From positions 683,811 through 747,810 of the forward strand of contig JAMWFC010000108.1 in NCBI GenBank assembly GCA_027475525.1: DNA of 64,000 bases, read 5' to 3'. Positions 55,601 through 64,000 of the stretch are shown here, piece after piece (positions within the stretch are counted from its first letter, which is position 1; every line of letters starts with the position of its first letter). This stretch comes from Macrolepiota albuminosa (taxonomy: Eukaryota > Basidiomycota > Agaricomycetes > Agaricales > Agaricaceae). Both the position numbers and the translations under genes were made by a program. The notes under the pieces are model-generated. The model did not search any database. It was not told the DNA's origin and saw nothing but the letters and a program-made list of their open reading frames with translations.

Positions 55601-58600
55601 TCTGTTTGTTTTTTCACAAAGCTGATTCTGTAGTGCTCGCAGGCAGCAAGGCAAATGATACTTGTACTGCTTATTATTGTCAATAAGGTTAATCTCATTG
55701 AGGTAGACACTGGCCTTACATAGTCATTCAAATACAACTCATAGGTGCTGCTTATGCTCCTTGATGGAGTCAGAAAAGATGAATATATCGTCTAGATAGA
55801 CGTGCATAAACTTCCCAATTACATCTTAGAAGATTGAGGTCATTAACTTCTCAAATGTTGCTGGTGCATTACAGTCACCAATCTGCATGATATTGCTCAC
55901 AAATATCCCCATCAAGGATGAGAACAGTGTCTTAGGTATATTCTCTTTGTGTATGCAAACTTGTTCATATGCATCCATTAGGTTGATTTTTGACCTATAT
56001 TTTGCTATGGCAATATCTTCGCATATGACTTCCTGATCTGAAAGAGGTATTACATCCTTGACTGTATTATCATTGTGCTGTTGTGTGTCCAATGCAGTTC
56101 TTAATGTCCCATCCTTCTTGGGAATACAAAGTAAAGGTGCAGCTTGCATCACTGGTCATGGTTCCCACCACTTTGTGTTTATATATCTGTTTGTCTTTTT
56201 GCAAAGCTGATTCTGTAGTGCTCGCAGACAGCAAGGCAAATGGTACTTGTACTGCTTATTATTGTCAATGAGGTTAATCTCATGATTAACCTCCCACTAC
56301 AGAGGAAGTTCTTCCTTTATCCTGTTGACGATATCAGCAAACTCATATTGCCATTGCTGGCATAATTGAGGAATATCTTTCTCTGTAAGGCTCACAGCCT
56401 TACCTTTTCTCTTTCAATATGCATGCTATACATGGCTGAACCTTTGGTTCAAATTGCTCTTATAAGGCATGTACGTGCTCTTCTGTGAGATCCTCCAGAT
56501 TCAACCTTACAACTGGTTGCCTCCTTGCCACTCTTGTCATATTTGATAACAATTGCACACTTCTCATCTTCAGCAATACCTCATCAAATATGATATCCAA
56601 TGCTTTAGAAATCTCGTCCTCCCATACATGACAGTATACTTCTCCCATCTGAGTCGACTGCACCCTTTCCATAGTATGTGTCACCATTGATGCTACTAAT
56701 TTGTTCCACTCTCATGGCATTTGTGGGTCATACACCCATTGCACTTGTGGCTGAGGCACTGGTCAATCCATTAGCGACCTTGTGCTTTCCACAGTTCCCA
56801 TCATACTATATACCTTGTCCTTGACAAGATCCTCCACCCTCACTTGAGAGCTAGTCAGCTGACATTTCAGCAACTTCACCATGCGTTTACTATGCTTATT
56901 TTTATGCTGTGTAGCCTGATTAGGCTTTCTGTTTGTATGCCCGATCACATCTGGGTGCCTCCTCATCTTCAGAGTTCCTTGAAACTCTTCCTTAGTCATC
57001 AGAATAGCCGGCAAATCTGCCAGCAGGCTTTTCAGTGGGATGTGCTCATCTTTCACCTCCTGTACAGTCACTTTCTTGCAACTATCTAGTCAGTTGCGTT
57101 CATCACGCTGCTTTTCAGTTGTGTGATAGTGTCTCAGGTGACCATCTGTGTTGTTCAACATGACTTTCTCTGCCTTCAAAGGCACACCATTCACAACAAC
57201 CATGTTGTTCACAAAGTCCAAAGACACCTTGTTCTTATGCATAAATAGTGTACCAATGATCATATCATAGCGATCAAAATTTGCTATGTCCACATACTCC
57301 TTGGTTGATGTCTCTGACATCCTTATCCTCACTTCAGCACCAAACTGCATCATGGCACAACTTCCTATGGTCCCCAGCTGGAGCATCAATGGCTCCTTCA
57401 ACTTGTGAATGCAAATTGTGTTAATGTGAGCAAACTGGGGTGTAATGCCCATAGTGGTACTTTCTGAGTCCCACAAGGTCCAGGCAGGATGTCCATTGAT
57501 ATCCATGTAGGTGACCAAGCACTTCTTCTCTTCGGGAGTATATTGTGGCTGCTGCAACTTATTAGTTGCCTTCTGCAGTGTGACATGTCTCATTCAGACG
57601 CATTGATCTCTATGGCTCTCAGTCAGTGCAAACAAGTGTTTGTCCTCATCATCACAAGTGTAGTAGTTGCTGTTGTACACGTCTACTGTGACGTATTTGT
57701 CGCCATCTATCTGGATGCGTTCAGCATCATCTACTTCTGAGCCATCAGCCTCCACTTGCGACTCTTCCTCAGCCTCCTTGGCAACCTCCTCTTCCTCATT
57801 GTCACTGACAATGTCACTGGGGGCTGCAGCTGTATGGGCTGCTCAGATGTGTGCCTTGGGCAGAGCAGGACATTCCTTTGTGAAATGTCCAGCCCTTCCA
57901 CAATTGTAGCATGCTGAGGGGTCTCCTGCAGGCCTTTTCTGAGCCATTCCAGGACTCACATTGGGTTTGCTAGCCATACATGCTGCAGGCACTGTCCCAC
58001 CTCTCATTGCTACCTGGTTTTGACCTGAAGAGAGTTGACTATCTCTCACTGGCAGATATCCAGCCAGTTTTGGTTGAGGCCATTGGCCTCCAGAGATTGT
58101 CTTGCAGACTATAAATCACAGATTGTGATTGTTCTCCATCTTTGACCATTTGGCCAAGAAAGTTCCCACTTTTACTGCCTGATGGTTCACAGGCCCTCGG
58201 CATGAGCTATGCTGCTCATAATAATTTGCAGTCTGTATAGACTGCTCATAACAAATGGCATACATTAGGAACTCAGTTACAGTATTGATCTCCAGAGACA
58301 AATTGTCATCATGTATCAATGCTCTCCTCATATCTGCAGGTATTCCATCTAGGAATGTCTTGCAAATGATATATTCATCTGGGTAGATGGCCATATTCTG
58401 TGTGTGACCCACCAGGTCATCATAGAATGTCTGGATGCCAGTTTTGGCATCATACACTGCCTTTCTGAAGGCATTCCAAGCTTCCTGCATTGTCACCACG
58501 TTGACGAAGCAATTATACAGTCCTATCAGGACCTCTTTAAACGTCCAATGTGATTTATTGTGGTTGATATGAAGGACATGGTGGTGGAACCAATTCTGAG

Positions 58601-60544
58601 CCTCTCCTTCCATGAATTTGTGCAATACAAATATTCTCTCTTAGTTTATATCATCTCCACCATAGCAGCATGCTGCCAAATGGTAACAGACATCCATGGC
58701 CCAATCCTCCAGCTGGGAGAACCTATGCTCTCCAGCATATGCATGTATGTGCTTACCGTCAGATTTGTGGGGACTTATCTCAGCAGAAAATTTAAATCTG
58801 ACTCCCAGGAAGTCATCTACCAACTGAGTGAGGTGGTCATGCATATGATCCATATGGATCCTGACTGCCTCATTCATTCCTAGCATAGTTTCATGCAAAT
58901 CATGAGGTGCGGCCATCAAAAATGCTCAGAGACTGTAAAACAGGTATTTGTTGGCCGTTCTGTCTGGCCGTGGAGTAGGCTGTTGCCTCCTCTCTTGCTC
59001 TGCTAGTGATTCACTAGCATGCCTGCCACCATTACAATAATTATTATCATCTCGATTGTTCTGTCTATGATCACAATCCCCACCATCATTATTGCAATGA
59101 TTCGGCTCCCTCCTGTTGTAGTGATCACCCCTATCATCACTACCTTCCAGGTCTCTGTCCAGTTCAGTAGTTCATCATTGACAGGCATTACACCTTCATG
59201 CCCTTCAAAGGCTATCCCCTGGTCATCAATTAACGACTCACCATGATCACACAAGTTTTGGTTGTGCATTCTTTAATAATTGACGCATTTATTCCAGTTG
59301 TCTACCAGATGGACACGTTGTCCTACATGTCATGGTCACGTTTGTTCCTTAAGAATGTGGACTTTGTCCACCTCTTCTTTGATGGTGACTTGCTTTTGAA
59401 GTGTCTTGACCTTTTGCACAGCAAGTATTTCCTCTGGCTCTGCTGGAGTCATTGTCACTGTCTCAACTTCAGATAAAGCCTGCTGAGGCACACCACTAAT
59501 GTTACGTTGGTGATTTGCAGCATTCTGACGCCTGGCATAGTTTTGCTGGAACTCATTAGCCTGGTGAGGTGCATTCATCAATTCCATTGTGTCTGCAATT
59601 AATGGTGCTCATTGATGCACACTTATTTTGCACTCCACTGAATTGGCCAGAGTGGCCGTTGAGATAGCTAACCCTTGCACCGCTTTGCACTTGAGATATT
59701 CCACCACTTTAAGTTTGAAGATGTGCACAAATAATTTGATATATTCAGTCGAATCTGCACAAGGTACATTGTGGCTCTTAGCAGCCATTAACTGCAGATG
59801 CTTTTGCATCGATTCCTTTGCAACCAATGGATATCGGTCCAATACTAGCTGTAACTGGATAAACAGAGTCGAATGCAACCTCTTACTTTCCTCGTCATCT
59901 GAAGACTCCAGTTCAGACTCTAAGTCCAGAACTCTTCTGAGGCCTTTATGCCTCACCTGTGGCTGTTTGCTGACTACTCCCTGCCACTCCTGAGGTCTAG
60001 ACGCCAATGGCACCTTTCCTGTTCTTATGACATTGTTGTCCTCCTTACTGACCAGTATTGTTGGTCCTTGCTTCTGTCCTTGTGTCATTGACAATGATGG
60101 TCCTGGTTTACTGGTAGCGTCCACCACATACTCCAAATGCTGGTCAGTTGGCACAGTCCAGAATAGGGTGCTATGCACAAAGGCGCTGCCTTGCACCATC
60201 TCTGAGTACTGGATGAGGTCTGGTTTGCCTTTGGACTGAGCTGGTAAGCTCTTGGGCAATACCGGGTACATCAGTAAGAGCATTTGGCTCACTGGTAGCA
60301 ACACTTCTGAGACCAAGGATCTCTCCCCTGGTTTACCACCAGGCCATACAATGGACATCATCTGTGACACAGCTAGCCCACCTAGCATTCCAAAGCTCAC
60401 ACTAATATTGTGAGGTAGCTTTTCATCCTGCTTTGGTGGGGGCTGATAAGTAGATGCAGGTTGGATCTGAGCAGCTTGAGACACAGGTGGATCACCTGTA
60501 TCTGATGCTGGGAATGGGGGGTCTGGATCAAGAGAGTCAGTCAT
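52615..60544 (-). pseudogene. Ty3/gypsy chromovirus gag-pol, decayed
   Basis: A nearly complete retrotransposon coding region. From ATG 60,544 (MTDSLDPDPPFP): a long Gag N-terminus to 59,609; Gag core (NWFHHHVLHINHNKSHW, 58,590); zinc knuckle CYNCGRAGHFTKEC (57,911-57,870); retropepsin with DSESTT near 57,470, where DSG is expected; linker to 56,460; reverse transcriptase with YLDD, present twice (55,787-55,798 and 55,202-55,213); thumb and RNase H (55,096-54,422); H2C2 finger QAHRVVSHFGTQKTLDYVRRWYWW (53,910-53,840, here given only in part as QAHRVVSHFG); integrase with PWDSIRMDF; PKFHVSLL end; and a C-terminal chromodomain EWFVDDLIGHR...DTTWEPL (52,640-52,815), which marks chromoviruses. 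Stops and frame shifts throughout. The 5' LTR is missing at the right, where a second gypsy begins. Confidence 0.92.
55115..56284 (-). repeat. Tandem duplication of the reverse-transcriptase segment
   Basis: Two units of 585 bp, 55,115-55,699 and 55,700-56,284, each with the palm domain and a YLDD box. The junction joins GGTTAATCTCATT to GAGGTAGAC at about 55,699. The units differ by many transitions, so the duplication is old. Confidence 0.9.
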
Positions 60545-60549
60545 GGAAG

Positions 60550-62330
60550 CACATTTTTGACATGATGCCAACAGAAATCGAGAGGTTTTATGATGAGCTA
60601 AGCTATGCATTATACAGTAATGGAGATTTAGAAACTAATTCAGGATACCTTTGCAACTGGAATCTATACTTTGGGCATACTATCAACTTATTATTATGAC
60701 TTCTAGCAAATTGTAAGATGGCTGGTATATAATGGGAAACTATATAGGAACAAAGAGCAACAACTGTTTCAACAAGGCATCATGACATTACTATGAACTA
60801 GAATAGCATGTTGCTTAAAGATCTTAATGCCCAATCACCATTCAAAGGAGCTACATGATATAGATCAGATTTTCAAAACAAGCAAGTAGATGCTAAAGGG
60901 TACAGATACTGGCATACTATTGCAGCAACCCATGGGAGCAGACAATGGAGGGATGGCATCTACAGCAGGGTCATCAGCTCCTAGTGCCACCAACAATTGG
61001 GCAAGCTTTGTCAAAAAAGAGGATTTAGAGAACACAGTTAACACTGCTGTTGCTAATATTATGAATAAATTGAAAACTTTGATCTTGACTAGCTTTATGG
61101 CATCTAGAAACAATATGCAGACAGGACTTTGCCATTTCTGTGGGAAGGCTGGACATACAATGACTAGAGACTGCTGCACTATACTTGAGCAATACCTATC
61201 TCAAGAGAGGGCACACCAGGGCACAGATGGTAAAATAGTCCTACTTTCAGGTGCTAACATCTCTATTTATCTAGAACACAAGACTTTCTAAGGCCATATT
61301 GACAAATAGTACTGTCACAATCCAGGGAATCTGGCATCAGATAATTTAAATGGCATGACCTCAACTGAAGCAGAATTGACTCCTCAATGAGCATTAATTT
61401 ATGAGATACTTCAGCTTAATGCTGTTAATGAGCAACCAATTTTGTCTCAAGGAGAGAGAATCAAAACACTAGAAAAAGAACTAAAGTTGCTAAAGAATCA
61501 AGTTTTGGATGGAGTAGAGATTAAAAAGGGCAAGCAGCTGTGAAAAGAGTATAGGCCCACAGACGTCCTTCAACTTCTAGCACTAAAAACTATACATCCA
61601 ATACAACTAAGACATCTGCAGCAACCAAACTCCCACTACACTCTTATTTAGGCCTTGCTGGTAACTACATCCTGCTAGTCAATCAAAACTTTGGAGCACC
61701 AGACAAATTTATAGGGGGCTACCAACCAACAGCACCTATTTAGAATTTAGAAAAATCTAAGGAAGTCTTCAATTGCATTATAAAAAGCCAAGTCACATTA
61801 TTGGTTGGAGAGCTATGCAGTGTGGCACTCAACATCAGGAATAAGATGTGCACAGCAGTTACTCATACAAATGTAGCTAAAAATGTAATGGCCATAAACA
61901 AATGCAACAATATGCTACTAGGTTCTGCATATATCACAGAAGCAGTAGCAACAGAGATAGTGGAAGTAACTAAACCACTTAAAAAAGCTATGTTGGTTGA
62001 TCTAGTTGAAACCTATTTCAAATTGCTAAAATCTGACAATGATCCTGCTATTCTAATAGTAGCCCAAGACTCTTATGCCATTTAATTGATCATGTTAACT
62101 GTGGATAGAAAAAGCAAAATAGAATCTATTATAGATAGCAGCTCACAGATCATTTTAATGGCTGCTAATATCACGACTCCACAATTATCCTTAATATGCA
62201 AAGCACTAATGCCACCATTGATTGATCTTTAGAAATGGCTTGAAATATTCTCTGCACCACCTTTGGCAACCTTATATTCTATCTCCAAATTCATATTCTC
62301 CAATCACCCACATATAATTTACTTTTAAAA
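60550..62330 (+). pseudogene. Second Ty3/gypsy family: gag and protease remnant
   Basis: Plus-strand gag of a different gypsy group. MPTEIERFYDELSYALYS begins near 60,564. A frame at 60,890-61,291 holds the zinc knuckle CHFCGKAGHTMTRDC (61,130-61,174), followed by the spacing typical of this group (LEQYLSQERAH, KIVLLSGANI). 61,801-62,085 is a further open stretch, and the retropepsin begins near 62,100 with IESIIDSSSQIILMAANI, where DSG is expected. Reverse transcriptase and LTRs are absent. It abuts the start of the minus-strand gypsy within a few bases, so one element probably truncated the other. Confidence 0.75.
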
Positions 62331-63002
62331 AAGCTGTAGACAATTGTAAGTACAAGTATATAAGAAAAGTAAGTACATAGTAATTGGTAAATAGCATAGT
62401 AGATAAATCATAACAAAGTACATGAAAACAACTAAGGGGCACAATTGCATATGTAATGTTTTATAGGAAGAAAATAAAGTTTCAATAAAGAATAGTAAAT
62501 AAAAGTGTTGCACTATAGTAGTGCAATATAATGAATAAAATGTAAGTAAAAGTCAAACAAAATAAAATAAATAATATAATATAGTGCTGACCAAAAAATC
62601 ACACTTCAATTAAGGCCATTTGAGATATTAGTAAGATCAGTAGTCAAAACAACCTTCAAGGACAAAACAACCCTAATAATTAGCAATATTAATTCAGGTG
62701 CAAGAAGAACAGTACTAACATTTCTCTGACGAAAATTCTAAAAGCCTAGATCAGAGCAATGACCATCTGTTACCAACAACTCTTGCAAGTGTTTTCTGGT
62801 GCCATTGAAGAGATGAGTAATGAGGATCATAAAGATGAAGTGCTTATTTGAGACTATAATCATTGGACTAGACAAATAATCCTTATATCACATATCTTTT
62901 TAGCTCATGAAATATTGAATTTTTCTTTGTCACTTACTAGCAAGACTTTATCATATCTATATCTCACAGCATCTGATATTATTAAAAACCTTTCAACAGA
63001 TA
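62331..63002. other. AT-rich intergenic DNA
   Basis: No gene or repeat recognised. CpG almost absent. Confidence 0.45.
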
Positions 63003-64000
63003 TATAAAAGCAACTTCTGGAGGCTATGGCTCAGTCACACAGCTAGCAGAGGGAGATCCAAAGAGAACAAGTCTAGAGATTATTTATGCCAGGTTGGACT
63101 GTAGTACTTGGTTGCAAGTAGTACTGATAGTTCTGGGGCTTTCTTGAAGTCTTAGAAAGTTTCCTCTAATCCACACTGGTGCTTGATAATAAAAACTTGA
63201 TGTATTGTGTGCTTCACAGAATATCAAATATCCTGATGGGCAGAAAAAGGTTCTCAATAAACTCCAGCCTAAGTAGTTCACTCCCTGAGAACCACCAAGC
63301 CTTTGCCTATCAATTGCCTTCCAATAAGAGGTGTCCAATAAACTCTAGCCTAGATGATTCACTCTTTGGAAACCACTAAGCCTTTGCCTATCCAATGCCT
63401 GGTTATTCTCTACTCTACTTGGACTATTTATACTACTTTTTCAGTGCACAGACCACCAGATCACATGACTTTTTGCTCTTGACCTCCCAGCATTCCTGAT
63501 CTAATTTGTTGTTCCATTTTCCATTTTGGTGATGCATGTTTTAGTACCACCATTCTATTCATCTCTTTCTTCCTCTATTTAATGCATATACCACCATTCT
63601 ATTCATTTCTTTTGACATCCCTCCATGCTTCTTTCCCTTTCTCCTTTCAGTCATGTCAAATTGGGCATTGTCAGATCAGATCTTGATCTAGATTATCAAT
63701 TTGATCCTATTTTGTCATCTCTGCCAGCTTCTATGCTTCCTGTCTCTATTACAGTAGTTGGACTATTGTTGAGCTGATAGTTTGAATTGGTCCTTGCCCT
63801 TTGTTCTGTACTTTCTGTATATTTATTGAGGTGTTTTTGGAGATATAATTTGTTGAAATTGCTACCAGGAGGCTTACAGTTTTCAGCCTTATAATTAAAT
63901 GTTTATTTTGACTTCTGGTGCATGTTGTGTCCTTGACTGCTGGTACAGCATTGTATCAGGACACTTCTGGGGCCTCTGAAGCATGAAAAACAACTGTACA
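63003..64000 (-). mobile_element. LTR family A copy split by a solo LTR (A5), runs off the window
   Basis: 63,003-63,099 and 63,959-64,000 are the two parts of a family A LTR (TATAAAAGCAACTTCTGG corresponds to the TGTAAGGGCGACCTCTAG start of A2). The copy continues beyond the window end. Confidence 0.85.
63100..63958. mobile_element. Solo LTR of the chromovirus gypsy family
   Basis: 859 bp, TGTAGTAC...GTATCA, flanked by GGAC (63,096-63,099 and 63,959-63,962). Its last 360 bp match the LTR remnant of the gypsy at 52,240-52,600. A unit of about 65 bp (CAATAAACTC...CCTTTGCCTATC) is repeated at 63,255-63,318 and 63,335-63,399. Confidence 0.88.

Noticed and set aside
61134..61179. Minus-strand frames over the second gypsy gag
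   Set aside because: The plus-strand zinc knuckle explains the conservation.

Overview
The window looks like a transposon-dense stretch of a filamentous basidiomycete genome, most likely an agaricomycete mushroom. The evidence is KDZ-type transposase, agaricomycete-type Helitron Rep/helicase genes, a chromodomain Ty3/gypsy element, DDE-1 transposase debris, and one cytochrome P450 gene split by many introns of about 50 nt. No species can be named from the sequence. Two kinds of DNA alternate. Roughly 10.2-21.2 kb, plus a 0.7-kb insert at 22.9-23.6 kb, keep normal CpG. Almost everything else is poor in CpG and rich in TG/CA, and its coding remnants are full of TGA/TAG/TAA codons, as expected when methylated repeats decay by C-to-T change.

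Layout. 1-2.9 kb: remains of a gypsy element, with H2C2 zinc finger and integrase readable. 2.9-8.3 kb: a decayed Helitron-type Pif1 helicase gene interrupted at 5,880-7,483 by a Tc1-like element with TA target duplications. 8.3-11.7 kb: AT-rich, then CpG-retaining intergenic DNA. 11,673-16,855: a young Ty1/copia element with near-identical LTRs, TACAT target duplication, half-tRNA primer site and two reading frames. 17,331-19,511 (minus): the P450, the only plausible host gene. 21-24 kb: copies of LTR family 'A', one split by a younger solo LTR. 24.2-27.2 kb: DDE-1 transposase tail, an unknown gene and a viroplasmin-like domain gene, all decayed. 27.8-31 kb: composite repeat 'B' with tRNA-like units. 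31.7-38.2 kb: a better preserved Helitron with tandem intron-like units before and after its gene and repeated 3' hairpins, cut by a solo LTR. 38.3-47.0 kb: a KDZ transposase with three accessory genes. 47.0-49.3 kb: an inverted copy of B and more tRNA-like units. 49.6-51.2 kb: a paralogue of one KDZ accessory gene. 52.2-60.5 kb (minus): a chromovirus gypsy gag-pol with a tandemly duplicated reverse-transcriptase segment. 60.5-62.3 kb: gag/protease of a second gypsy family. 63.0-64.0 kb: another A LTR split by a solo LTR.

Most elements are dead. Their junctions give a relative history: Tc1 into Helitron; solo LTR into solo LTR (twice); A LTR into Helitron 3' repeats. I found no convincing new defence or metabolic system. 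The observations I rate most worth following are the phased intron-like arrays around the Helitron gene, the dispersed A-box/B-box tRNA-like family, the four-gene KDZ neighbourhood, and a hairpin arm shared by the copia LTR and two loci outside it.
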